From an uncultured Eubacteriales bacterium (GTDB taxonomy: Bacteria; Bacillota; Clostridia; Oscillospirales; CAG-272), in NCBI GenBank assembly GCA_934489945.1, contig CAKSSY010000003.1:1-64000 (forward strand): 64,000 bases of DNA, in the 5' to 3' direction. Positions 8,512 through 17,861 of the stretch are shown one piece after another. A model generated the notes under the pieces. The model was not told the origin of the DNA and ran no database searches. It saw only the letters and a program-made list of their open reading frames with translations. The translations under genes were made by a program, and so were the position numbers. Each line of letters opens with the position of its first letter. Within the stretch, counting starts at the first letter, position 1.

Positions 8512-9096
8512 ATGGATTTTTCGGAACATATTTACAGTGTTCTTCTTGTTTCGTCCTCCGAAAAACTGAATCAATCTTTTTGCGCACTGTTGCCGCAGGA
8601 AAAATATCATCCGGTGGTTTGTGTTCCCGACACGGCGAGTGCCGGACGGAGTCTTTTGGAAAACAGTTATGATATTGTAATTATCAACACGCCGCTCTCC
8701 GATGACTTTGGGACGCGGCTTGCCATTGATATTGTAAATAACGGATCGACGGGAGTTTTGTTGTTGGTAAAGGCAGAACAATATTCGGAAATCAATGCGA
8801 TGGTGTCTCCGTATGGCGTTCTGACACTTTTGAAACCGACAACGGCACAGATGATAGCGCAGTCTTTGGTACTTCTTTGCGGAACACGGGAACGTCTTCG
8901 ACGGATGGAGCAGAAGGCAGCATCTCTGGAAGAAAAAATGCTGGAAATCCGAACCGTCAACCGCGCAAAATTGTTGTTGATCGAACAACTGAAGATGACG
9001 GAAGCGGAAGCGCATCGTTTCATTGAAAAACAGGCAATGGACAGATGCGTGACACGCAAAAGTATTGCCGAATCCATAATATCTACATATAAATAA
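8512..9096 (+). CDS. ANTAR-domain antiterminator with degenerate receiver domain
   Basis: RNA-binding regulator of 194 residues, at the end of the glutamate synthase-glnA operon. The N-terminal ~120 residues resemble a CheY-like receiver (YSVLLVSSSEKLN, YDIVIINTPLSDDFG, TLLKPTTAQM). The acidic pocket is replaced by SSS and the phospho-acceptor aspartate position reads Asn (IIN), while the conserved Lys remains. A coiled coil (about 128-150) leads to a C-terminal ANTAR domain with RAKLLLIEQLKMTEAEAHRF and AMDRCVTRKSIAESII. A comparable ANTAR protein, NitR, accompanies glnA in Clostridium saccharobutylicum (established). The terminator-like leaders of both nitrogen operons are natural candidate targets (inference). 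RBS AAGGAGG at about 8497. Confidence 0.88.
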   Translation: MDFSEHIYSVLLVSSSEKLNQSFCALLPQEKYHPVVCVPDTASAGRSLLENSYDIVIINTPLSDDFGTRLAIDIVNNGSTGVLLLVKAEQYSEINAMVSPYGVLTLLKPTTAQMIAQSLVLLCGTRERLRRMEQKAASLEEKMLEIRTVNRAKLLLIEQLKMTEAEAHRFIEKQAMDRCVTRKSIAESIISTYK

Positions 9097-10713
<1,617 letters not shown>

Positions 10714-10741
10714 AAGAGCCAATCCTCTGTCGTTCATAATT

Positions 10742-10777
10742 AAAAGCACCTCTCATGATTTTTTGGGGGTGCTTTTA
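10742..10777 (+). terminator. Terminator after pyrG
   Basis: AAAAGCACC, an 18-nt loop, then GGTGCTTTT with trailing T residues. It lies 28 bp after the pyrG stop. Confidence 0.75.
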
Positions 10778-10915
10778 TATTGTCCGGGGGAAGAAACCGT
10801 GTTTGCCAACAGGGAAAATGTGAGAGGAGCGGGAATTTCGATGAAAAAAACGACGAAAAAGCCACGACATTTTTCTTGAATTGTTTAAGATTGTCGGAGT
10901 TGCCGGAGATTACAT

Positions 10916-10944
10916 TTGCAATAAACGAATGATTTTGTTATAAT
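10916..10944 (+). promoter_or_regulatory. Promoter of the LysM-CAP gene
   Basis: TTGCAA at 10916-10921 and TATAAT at 10939-10944 with a 17-bp spacer, about 55 bp upstream of the ATG. Confidence 0.75.
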
Positions 10945-10999
10945 GGTGACGATGTCGCAACGCGGCAGAACATATCAGAATAAAGGAGAGGTTTGCAGA

Positions 11000-11611
11000 A
11001 TGAGAAAAAAATCAAAAATTTTTCTGACCGTCGTTATGGTTTTGGTTGTTGTTGTGTTTTCTGTTCCGATTGTCGGAGCTGCCACGCACACGGTTGTGCG
11101 AGGGGACAGTATGTGGAAGATTGCAACCCGGTATCAAGTCGGTGTAAGTGAAATTATAAATGCCAATCCGCAGATCGCCAACCCGAATCTGATTTATCCC
11201 GGTCAGAAACTGACGGTTCCGGAGATTGACAGTACCGTAGCAACATATGAGCAACAGGTGGTTGACCTTGTCAATGAGATTCGTGTGAAGAACGGGCTTT
11301 CCCGTCTTTCGGTGAATTGGGAACTTTCCCGAGTTGCCCGATATAAGTCACAGGATATGGCAGATCGTTCTTATTTTTCACATACCAGTCCGACATACGG
11401 TTCGCCGTTTCAGATGATAAAAGCCTTTGAAATTTCCTATCAGACAGCCGGTGAAAATATAGCTAAGGGGTATCGGACTCCGCAAGCGGTCGTGGACGGA
11501 TGGATGAATTCGGCGGGACATCGTGCGAATATTCTGAATGCTTCTTTTAAAGCGATTGGCGTCGGTTACTCGGCAGACGGAAACCATTGGACGCAGATGT
11601 TTATCGGATGA
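11000..11611 (+). CDS. Secreted LysM-CAP domain protein
   Basis: Exported cell-wall protein of 203 residues. A signal peptide (basic MRKKSK, hydrophobic core VVMVLVVVVFSVPIV, cleavage after about VGAA) is followed by one LysM peptidoglycan-binding domain (THTVVRGDSMWKIATRY to LIYPGQKLTVPE, about 30-75). A CAP/SCP-like domain follows (about 85-203) with VDLVNEIRVKNGLSRLSVN, FSHTSP, AGENIAKGY and WMNSAGHRANIL. The same architecture occurs in YkwD and spore-associated proteins of Clostridia. The biochemical activity of bacterial CAP domains is not settled. ATG 11000 follows AAAGGAGAGG. The gene is monocistronic between its own promoter and terminator. Confidence 0.9.
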   Translation: MRKKSKIFLTVVMVLVVVVFSVPIVGAATHTVVRGDSMWKIATRYQVGVSEIINANPQIANPNLIYPGQKLTVPEIDSTVATYEQQVVDLVNEIRVKNGLSRLSVNWELSRVARYKSQDMADRSYFSHTSPTYGSPFQMIKAFEISYQTAGENIAKGYRTPQAVVDGWMNSAGHRANILNASFKAIGVGYSADGNHWTQMFIG

Positions 11612-11626
11612 CAACTGTTTGATTTA

Positions 11627-11662
11627 AAAATCGGCATCGTCTTTTTGGACGATGCCGATTTT
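11627..11662. terminator. Bidirectional terminator between convergent genes
   Basis: AAAATCGGCATCGTC, loop TTTTTG, GACGATGCCGATTTT: a perfect 15-bp stem with A-rich and T-rich flanks. It serves the LysM-CAP gene and probably the convergent gene ending at 11717. Confidence 0.88.
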
Positions 11663-11716
11663 GATATGGGAGAGATTTTCGTCTATGAGAGGTTTGTTCG
11701 ATTTTGCGAAAAAATT

Positions 11717-12829
11717 TTATTTGTTCTTTGGGGAGAGCAACCAACTGCCCTCCTTATTGCAAAGACGGATCGGATAAGTTTTTTCGTAGTTTTCACGGAA
11801 GTAAAACTCCATTGTCCGTTCCGATGGGCTGTATACGATACTCCATTGCGTTTGCTCGTTGCTGTCCGGGAAGTTTTTCTGTGCAACTCCGGCAAGGCAG
11901 GCGGCAACTTCGTCGGTTGTCATGATGCCGCTTTTTTCATGAAAGAGTCTCGCAAGCGTATTGTAACGCAGATGTGATTCTTCACTTCCCACGCCCTTTT
12001 TCTCACAATCGGACAAATAGTGGTTGGTTACCACGGCAGTTTCGGTAACAATCATTTTATTTCCGACATACTCCACGACAACCGAACGCCCGGTTGCATC
12101 CATCAACGAAAAATGGTGTGCCGATCCGATCGAGGAGTTCATGTCATATTCGGAAAGCAACGAAAGAGCCTCATCAATATTTGCCGCATGATCGAGAAGC
12201 AGGCGGATGGCGGCGGTGACGGTCAGATCGGGTTTGTCGGTGTTTTGATGCGTTTCCTCTTTATCGCCCGCCATGAGAACGGCAACACAAAGACCGCGCT
12301 CATTCATACCGTCGAGCGGAACATAGACCGCTGCCAATGCCAGAAAGCGGTTTTGTATGCCGTCTGTCGGCACCCAGTCCTTGCCGAATCCGAGAAAATC
12401 GAGGCAAACGGTAGAGACAGACTCCCACCCGTTTTGAGGTTTGGTATGAACGATCATGGTGTCGCAGGATTCCCAGTCATAGTTTCGCCCGAAGATTGGT
12501 TTGCCGTCGGTATTCTTTACTGCGATGGTGCTGCAACCGAAATCGTTTTCGGGGAGAGAGGTTGTGTCGGGTTTCCAAAAGCCGTGCGAGAGGAAAGAGG
12601 CAATGTAATCTGCCATTTTTGCGTCAGAAGCGGCACCGCCCTGTGCAAGAAAGGTATCAAATCCGTAATCTCCGGCGTATTCCATCGAGTAAAGGTGGTT
12701 GTCGAGCTTTTTGATCGTGTTCGCAGCCTTGAATTGCGTGCCGAACATGGCATAAGCTCCGATAAAGAATACAGTCAACAGAATTGCCAAAGAGATCAGA
12801 GAGATTTTCAGTATTTTATATTTTTTCAT
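11717..12829 (-). CDS. Membrane-anchored Ntn-hydrolase (choloylglycine hydrolase / C45-like)
   Basis: 370 residues. An N-terminal membrane segment (ISLISLAILLTVFFIGAYAMF, about 10-30) comes before an Ntn-hydrolase domain related to linear-amide C-N hydrolases such as bile-salt hydrolase, penicillin V acylase and C45 acyltransferases. The candidate nucleophile is the cysteine in FGCSTIAVKNTDGKPIFGRN (about residue 99), followed by the family-typical NYDWE. Other fitting stretches are GMNERGLCVAVLMAG and VVTNHYL. A nucleophile inside the chain implies processing after it, which I cannot confirm. Substrate unknown; bile-salt hydrolases usually lack a membrane anchor. RBS CGAGGA precedes ATG 12829. 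Confidence 0.78.
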   Translation of the reverse strand: MKKYKILKISLISLAILLTVFFIGAYAMFGTQFKAANTIKKLDNHLYSMEYAGDYGFDTFLAQGGAASDAKMADYIASFLSHGFWKPDTTSLPENDFGCSTIAVKNTDGKPIFGRNYDWESCDTMIVHTKPQNGWESVSTVCLDFLGFGKDWVPTDGIQNRFLALAAVYVPLDGMNERGLCVAVLMAGDKEETHQNTDKPDLTVTAAIRLLLDHAANIDEALSLLSEYDMNSSIGSAHHFSLMDATGRSVVVEYVGNKMIVTETAVVTNHYLSDCEKKGVGSEESHLRYNTLARLFHEKSGIMTTDEVAACLAGVAQKNFPDSNEQTQWSIVYSPSERTMEFYFRENYEKTYPIRLCNKEGSWLLSPKNK

Positions 12830-12879
12830 GTCAGTCCTCGTTTTCGGCGGTCTTATTTCATCGTCGATGAATTGGCATT

Positions 12880-12908
12880 ATTATACAACGGATATGCAAT
12901 TTTGTCAA
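12880..12908 (-). promoter_or_regulatory. Promoter of the Ntn-hydrolase gene
   Basis: Minus-strand TTGACA (12903-12908) and TATAAT (12880-12885), spacer 17 bp. Divergent from the helicase promoter at 12947. Confidence 0.8.
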
Positions 12909-12946
12909 GCATACCGAGGAACGTAAAGCGGTTTCGGAAATAGGGC

Positions 12947-12975
12947 TTGCAAACCGGGGAAAAGTATGGTATACT
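12947..12975 (+). promoter_or_regulatory. Promoter of the DEAD-box helicase gene
   Basis: TTGCAA (12947-12952) and TATACT (12970-12975), spacer 17 bp. The leader is about 108 nt and contains the hairpin TGCCGCAA(13014-13021)/TTGCGGCA(13030-13037), which competes with an overlapping AACTG/CAGTT pairing. A leader of this kind could sense temperature or autoregulate (inference). Confidence 0.75.
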
Positions 12976-13089
12976 GAAAAAAACAGTGTGTGACGATCAT
13001 GTCCTTTCTGTTGTGCCGCAACTGTCATTTTGCGGCAGTTCCGGGGAGATGTGTTGATAGGTCGCCCATGGAAAAAGAAAAGGATGATT

Positions 13090-14370
13090 ATGAATTTTCA
13101 GGAAATGAGTTTGTCAACCACGTTGCTGGATGCTGTGCGGGAGAGCGGATATGTTGTTCCGACTCCCATTCAGGAGGCAACAGTTCCCGTAGCGATGGCG
13201 GGAAAGGATGTTTTGGGATGTGCACAGACAGGGAGCGGTAAGACCGCGGCGTTTGTGTTGCCCATTTTGCAAAAACTTGGCACCGGTCGCCAAAAGTCGG
13301 ATGACCGTCAAATCCGCTCTTTGATTCTTGTGCCTACACGCGAATTGGCAATTCAGAATTATGACTGTTTTGTCCGTCTTGGTGTGTATACCGATCTTTG
13401 TACGGCGGTAATTTACGGCGGAGTCAGTCAGAATCCGCAGGTAGAGGCAATCAAAAGCGGTGTCGATGTTCTTGTCGCAACTCCTGGGCGATTGAATGAT
13501 CTCATTCGTCAGGGATTTATCTCGCTTGAAAAGCTGGAGATTTTCGTTTTGGACGAGGCGGACCGTATGCTGGATATGGGCTTCATTCACGATGTTAAGG
13601 CGATTATCCGCCTTTTGCCGCGGAAACGTCAGACGCTTCTGTTTTCGGCAACCATGCCGAAAGAGGTTGAGGAGCTGGCACTTGGCTTGCTGAACGATCC
13701 GGTAACGGTCAAAGTTGATCCCGTTACCGGAACGGGCAAAAAAATCAAACAATCGGTTTATTTTGTGGCACGTGAGAACAAAAAGAAACTGTTATTTTAC
13801 TTGTTGACCGAGGGCGGTGTTTCGACGGCTTTGGTTTTTACCAGAACGAAGGGCAATGCCGATCAGATCGCACGTTTTCTGAACAAGAATGGCATTGACG
13901 CCATGGCAATTCACGGGGACAAGAGTCAGACTGCCCGGCAAAAGGCTTTGAGTTCCTTTAAGGCGGGAAAGATCGGGGTTCTTGTGGCAACCGATATTGC
14001 CGCGCGCGGCATTGACATTGTTGAATTGCCTTATGTTGTCAATTATAATATTCCAGAGGAACCGGAAACCTATATTCACCGTATCGGCAGAACGGGACGT
14101 GCGGGGCAGGGAGGTGCTGCGATCAGTATTTGCTCCGCCGAGGAATTGAAAGACTGGCGAGCCATCGAAAAACTGACAAAGGCTTCAATTTTCACAGCCG
14201 ATTGTGAGTGGAGTGTGAAGGATATGCTTCCTTGCGAGCGGGTTCGACAAACAAGACCGCCGCAGGCGACCGCAAAGTCCGAAAAAAGGAGTGCGGCGAA
14301 GCCATCAAAGATGCCGAGGGAGAATAAGAAAAAACGTCGTCCGTTTTCCGATTCCGTCAAACATCCGTAA
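13090..14370 (+). CDS. DEAD-box ATP-dependent RNA helicase, RhlE/CshA-like
   Basis: Unwinds RNA duplexes in ribosome assembly, mRNA decay or cold adaptation. 426 residues with all core motifs in order: Q motif (FQEMSLSTTLLDAV, PTPIQEATVP), Walker A AQTGSGKTAAFVLP, PTRELAIQ, TPGRLNDL, DEAD-box VLDEADRMLDMGF, SATMP, VFTRTKGNADQ, TDIAARGID and HRIGRTGRAG. A basic tail (about 375-426, many Lys/Arg) ends it, as in RhlE-type proteins. The ATG at 13090 has AAAGGA just upstream. Earlier in-frame starts lack this and fall in the structured leader. Confidence 0.94.
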   Translation: MNFQEMSLSTTLLDAVRESGYVVPTPIQEATVPVAMAGKDVLGCAQTGSGKTAAFVLPILQKLGTGRQKSDDRQIRSLILVPTRELAIQNYDCFVRLGVYTDLCTAVIYGGVSQNPQVEAIKSGVDVLVATPGRLNDLIRQGFISLEKLEIFVLDEADRMLDMGFIHDVKAIIRLLPRKRQTLLFSATMPKEVEELALGLLNDPVTVKVDPVTGTGKKIKQSVYFVARENKKKLLFYLLTEGGVSTALVFTRTKGNADQIARFLNKNGIDAMAIHGDKSQTARQKALSSFKAGKIGVLVATDIAARGIDIVELPYVVNYNIPEEPETYIHRIGRTGRAGQGGAAISICSAEELKDWRAIEKLTKASIFTADCEWSVKDMLPCERVRQTRPPQATAKSEKRSAAKPSKMPRENKKKRRPFSDSVKHP

Positions 14371-14424
14371 ACCGCGAATCGTGACAAATATATTTCGTAG
14401 CCGAGACAAAAGGAGAAGTGAGAA

Positions 14425-14979
14425 ATGAAATCATTGAAAGCTGTCCAGTCTATTATGAAAGTTCTGAAAGTGCTGTCCAAAATCGGATTGGTTCTTTACA
14501 TTATCGGCACGGTTTTGTGTCTTGCGGGCGGTGCTGTTTTGGTTGCTATGGAAGCCAATGAAGACAGCACGTTTGTTGCCTCCATACGGGAGGTGTTGGC
14601 AGAGGAGTATGGGCTTGAGTTGTGGGAAACTTATATTTCCGCATTTGCGTTGGCAATCGGCTATGCTTTTTCCTGTTATCTTGAATTTTCAATCTGTCGG
14701 TATTTTAAGAATGAATTGGAGGATGGAACGCCCTTTACCTATCGCGGTGCCGACGAATTGCGGAACCTCGGGATCAAAACCATTATAGTTTCGGTTGTTT
14801 CGACAATTTGCACTACAGTTCTGCTCGGCGTATTTGGTTTTGAGGGGAATTTCAGAATTCAATATTCTTTTGCTCTCGGAATCGGTATGATTCTCCTTTC
14901 CGTTGTATTTCGTTACGGAGCCGATCTGGAAGAAAACAGAATGCCGGAAGAAGAAATTGAACCGGAAATCCGGAACTGA
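14425..14979 (+). CDS. DUF2975-like integral membrane protein
   Basis: 184 residues with about four membrane segments: GLVLYIIGTVLCLAGGAVLV, a segment near FALAIGYAFSCYL, TIIVSVVSTICTTVLLGVF and ALGIGMILLSVVF. The cytoplasmic stretch ELEDGTPFTYRGADELRNLG resembles DUF2975 proteins, in which a PF..NADELR-like loop links the middle segments. The tail is acidic. RBS AAAGGAGAA. Function unknown. It is separated from the next membrane-flavodoxin gene by 15 bp, suggesting cotranscription. Confidence 0.75.
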   Translation: MKSLKAVQSIMKVLKVLSKIGLVLYIIGTVLCLAGGAVLVAMEANEDSTFVASIREVLAEEYGLELWETYISAFALAIGYAFSCYLEFSICRYFKNELEDGTPFTYRGADELRNLGIKTIIVSVVSTICTTVLLGVFGFEGNFRIQYSFALGIGMILLSVVFRYGADLEENRMPEEEIEPEIRN

Positions 14980-14994
14980 GGAGACGGGAGCAAT

Positions 14995-15894
14995 ATGAAA
15001 ACCAAACTGCAAAAAGCAAGGGGTGTTTTGCTTGTCTGGTGTCTTTTTATCGGGATTGGTGCCGTGGCGGGGGCAATAGGTATGCTAAGCGACCCGAGCG
15101 GTAAGAAGATGGGGATGGACGCTATGCTTCCTTACTTTCAAAAACTGCCGTTTGCCGATGTTTTGTTTGAGGATCTTCTTTTTTCCGGGTTTGCTCTTCT
15201 GATTGTCAACGGACTGACCAATTTGACGGCGGCAACATTTCTTATTCTGAAAAAACGCGTCGGTATCATTCTCGGAACGCTGTTCGGAATTACCCTGATG
15301 CTTTGGATTTGTATTCAGTTTTATTTTTTGCCGCCTAACTTCATGTCCACTACATACTTCTTTTTCGGTTTGTTCCAGGCTTTGACCGGATATCTTGCAT
15401 GGGTGTATGACTGCCGCGTCCGTTTTCGTTTTGATCCTGCGGATTACCGGAATATCGGAACAAATCCAAGAGAACTTGTTGTGTATTTCTCACGGGAAGG
15501 ATATACCAGGAAGGTGGCTTACGAAACGGCAGACAAAAGCGGCGCGGAACTTTATGAGATTTGCACATCCGAGAGAACAGAGGGAGTCCTCGGATTTTGG
15601 TGGTGCGGACGGTTCGGCATGCATGCTTGGGCTATGCCGATCAAGAAAGACATTCCCGATCTTGAGTCCTATCATCGCGTTACGTTTTGCACACCGATTT
15701 GGGTATTCGGATTGTCTGCTCCTATGCGGGGATTTTGCCGTGCGGCAAAGGGAAGGGTTCGCAGTGCGGACTATATACTGGTTCATTTCATGAAACATTC
15801 CTTCATACGTCCGGCAGAAGAAATGGACAAATTGCTCGGGATAAAACGCGAAAAACTAACCAATCTTTGCTGTCGCATGGGAAAAATAGTTTGA
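14995..15894 (+). CDS. Membrane protein with C-terminal flavodoxin-like domain
   Basis: 299 residues in two parts. Residues 1-150 hold four predicted membrane helices (VLLVWCLFIGIGAVAGAIGM; LLFSGFALLIVNGLTNLTAA; VGIILGTLFGITLMLWICIQ; FFFGLFQALTGYLAWVY). Residues about 160-299 are a flavodoxin-like domain that starts ELVVYFSREGYTRKVAYETA, an FMN phosphate-binding loop of the type YFSxTGxTxxVA. It continues with PIKKDIPDLESYHRVTFCTP and IWVFGLSAPMRGFC. It likely carries electrons at the inner face of the membrane (inference). Partner unknown. The neighbouring DUF2975-like protein is a candidate. RBS GAGGAGACGGG. Confidence 0.78.
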   Translation: MKTKLQKARGVLLVWCLFIGIGAVAGAIGMLSDPSGKKMGMDAMLPYFQKLPFADVLFEDLLFSGFALLIVNGLTNLTAATFLILKKRVGIILGTLFGITLMLWICIQFYFLPPNFMSTTYFFFGLFQALTGYLAWVYDCRVRFRFDPADYRNIGTNPRELVVYFSREGYTRKVAYETADKSGAELYEICTSERTEGVLGFWWCGRFGMHAWAMPIKKDIPDLESYHRVTFCTPIWVFGLSAPMRGFCRAAKGRVRSADYILVHFMKHSFIRPAEEMDKLLGIKREKLTNLCCRMGKIV

Positions 15895-15909
15895 TAAACC
15901 AAAAGGAAA

Positions 15910-15955
15910 TAGCGGTGTTAAAAAACTCTTTTTGAGTTTTTTAACACCGCTATTT
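15910..15955 (+). terminator. Terminator after the membrane-flavodoxin gene
   Basis: AGCGGTGTTAAAAAACTC, loop TTTTT, GAGTTTTTTAACACCGCT followed by ATTTT: an 18-bp perfect stem. A similar hairpin with AAAACTC/GAGTTTT arms lies at 63932-63966. Confidence 0.85.
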
Positions 15956-15987
15956 TGTCGCAAAAGGGAGCATGGAATAAAAACAGC

Positions 15988-16079
15988 AGGCAAAAACGAC
16001 CATGATTACGTCAAAAAATGCCGGGTGGGATTCCGGCATTTTAAGAGGCTGTTAAAACATCGGGTTTTGTAACAGACCC
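15988..16079 (-). repeat. Gene-end repeat, copy A (after ruvB)
   Basis: Read on the minus strand, starting ~50 bp after the ruvB stop, two hairpins (GTCTGTTACAAAAC/GTTTTAACAGC; AAAATGCCGG/CCGGCATTTT followed by TTTT) are followed by TGGTCGTTTTTGCCT. The same series recurs at 63764-63856 on the plus strand, after the GH13 gene. The second hairpin also makes a good terminator for the ruvA-ruvB operon. The loop of that hairpin is inverted between the two copies. Confidence 0.8.
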
Positions 16080-16130
16080 TTTTGCATATATGGTTTTGCG
16101 GTTTGCTTCCAATAAAAACAAATAGGAGGC

Positions 16131-17225
16131 TCAATCTGTTTTACTGTCGTCGGCGGGGGCGAAAATGTCAAGCTGGTCGTTGTTCTCACGCGATGTCCGG
16201 CGATTATCCCGAATTCCGAGGTGCTCGTAAGCCAGTCTTGTGACACATCTGCCTCGCGGTGTTCGCGAAAGAAAACCGATTTGCATGAGATATGGCTCAT
16301 AGACATCTTCCAATGTGATGGCTTCTTCCCCGACGGTTGCCGCCAGTGTATCCAGTCCGACGGGACCGCCGTCGTAAAAATCAATAATGGTTTTGAGCAT
16401 CCGGCGGTCGGTGTTGTCCAGTCCGAGAGCATCAATTTCAAGGCGTCCGAGTGCATAGTTGGCAATGTCGGAATCAATGATTCCCTTGCCTTTGACCTGT
16501 GCATAGTCGCGGACGCGTTTGAGCAGACGGTTGGCGATACGCGGCGTTCCGCGTGAACGGGAAGCAATTTCATAGGCACCGTCGTCTGTGATCTCAAATT
16601 GCAGGATTTTCGCGCTGCGACGGATAATGGTAGCCAGTTCCTCCGGTGTGTAGAGTTCTAATTTCAACAAAAGACCAAAACGGTCACGCAGAGGAGTTGT
16701 CAATTGTCCGGCACGTGTCGTGGCACCAATCAAGGTAAATTTCGGCAGGTCAATGCGTATACTTCTTGCCGAGGGACCTTTGCCGATGATAATATCCAAG
16801 GCATAGTCCTCCATTGCCGGATAGAGGATTTCTTCGATCGAACGGGAAAGACGGTGTATCTCGTCAATAAAAAGGACGTCGCCTTCCCCAAGGTTGGTCA
16901 AAAGTGCCGCAAGGTCGCCTTGCTTTTCAATGGCGGGACCCGATGTGATTCGGAGATTGACACCCATTTCGGCGGCAATAATACCGGAAAGCGTTGTTTT
17001 TCCCAAACCGGGCGGACCATAGAGCAGAACATGATCCAGAGAATCGTTTCTCAGCTTGGCGGCATCCATACTGATTTTCAGATTTTCCTTGACTTTTTCC
17101 TGCCCGATGTAATCTTCCAGTCTTTTCGGACGGAGAGATAATTCCGTTTCGCTGTCATCCGGCGTGTAGGAGGAGGTCATAAATCGGTTTTCCATGTCAA
17201 GTTCGCCCGCATCAAAGTTGTTCAT
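16131..17225 (-). CDS. ruvB: Holliday junction branch migration ATPase RuvB
   Basis: Hexameric AAA+ motor that drives branch migration with RuvA during recombination repair. 364 residues. Motifs: [18 protein letters not shown], Walker [15 protein letters not shown], Walker [11 protein letters not shown], sensor [20 protein letters not shown], and C-terminal winged-helix elements [20 protein letters not shown]. It extends about 20 residues beyond the conserved end, with an acidic tail. Starts 15 bp after ruvA. Start ATG 17225 follows AGGAGGAAT. Confidence 0.97.
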   Translation of the reverse strand: MNNFDAGELDMENRFMTSSYTPDDSETELSLRPKRLEDYIGQEKVKENLKISMDAAKLRNDSLDHVLLYGPPGLGKTTLSGIIAAEMGVNLRITSGPAIEKQGDLAALLTNLGEGDVLFIDEIHRLSRSIEEILYPAMEDYALDIIIGKGPSARSIRIDLPKFTLIGATTRAGQLTTPLRDRFGLLLKLELYTPEELATIIRRSAKILQFEITDDGAYEIASRSRGTPRIANRLLKRVRDYAQVKGKGIIDSDIANYALGRLEIDALGLDNTDRRMLKTIIDFYDGGPVGLDTLAATVGEEAITLEDVYEPYLMQIGFLSRTPRGRCVTRLAYEHLGIRDNRRTSRENNDQLDIFAPADDSKTD

Positions 17226-17240
17226 AGCTTATTCCTCCTG

Positions 17241-17858
17241 TCAGATATTTCGCATCAGTTTTTTGAGAGCAGCTTTGATCATTTCTCCCGATTCAAGAGT
17301 GGGGTCGACCGATTGCAACGCCGCAGCGGATTCGGCACGGTTGTAACCGAGAACCATGAGGGCATCCAATGCTTCACCGAGAGCACCGTGAGTGGCAGGT
17401 GCAGTGGCGGTTTGGCTTTGACCGGCTTTCAGAACATCGTTTCCGGTTTCCTTAAGCAGTTTGTCTTGTAACTCCAAAATGATTCGTGCGGCTGTTTTGG
17501 CACCGACACCGCTGGCTTTGGAGATTGCTTTGCTGTCTCCTGTGCAGACGGCAAGCGCAAATTTTTCGGGCGTCATGATAGACAGGATTGCCATGGCGGC
17601 TTTGGGACCGACTCCGGAAACACCGATCAGCATTTTGAAGGAAGAGAGTTCCTCACGCGACCCGAAGCCGAAAAGCTCAATGTCGTCCTCGCGAACGGCG
17701 AGGTGTGTGAAGAGACGAATGTCATTGGTATTGGAAACGTTTGCCAGACGGTCATGGGTTGTGGTGCTGATTGTCAATTTGTAGCCGACACCGCCTGCGT
17801 CGATGACTGCCACCGACGGCTCCAGAATGGTAAGGGGACCTTGGATATAATAGAACAC
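17241..17858 (-). CDS. ruvA: Holliday junction DNA-binding protein RuvA
   Basis: Binds the four-way junction and loads RuvB. 205 residues, the normal length: N-terminal OB fold (FYYIQGPLTILEPSVAVIDA, VREDDIELFGF), middle helix-hairpin-helix repeats (GVSGVGPKAAMAILS, GVGAKTAARIILELQDKL) and a C-terminal domain that contacts RuvB (ALDALMVLGYNRAESAAA). The start is GTG at 17858, behind GAAAGGACAATAAACC. Only 3 bp separate it from the YfhO-like gene upstream. ruvC is not in this operon but lies divergently at 21404. Confidence 0.97.
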   Translation of the reverse strand: MFYYIQGPLTILEPSVAVIDAGGVGYKLTISTTTHDRLANVSNTNDIRLFTHLAVREDDIELFGFGSREELSSFKMLIGVSGVGPKAAMAILSIMTPEKFALAVCTGDSKAISKASGVGAKTAARIILELQDKLLKETGNDVLKAGQSQTATAPATHGALGEALDALMVLGYNRAESAAALQSVDPTLESGEMIKAALKKLMRNI

Positions 17859-17861
17859 GGT

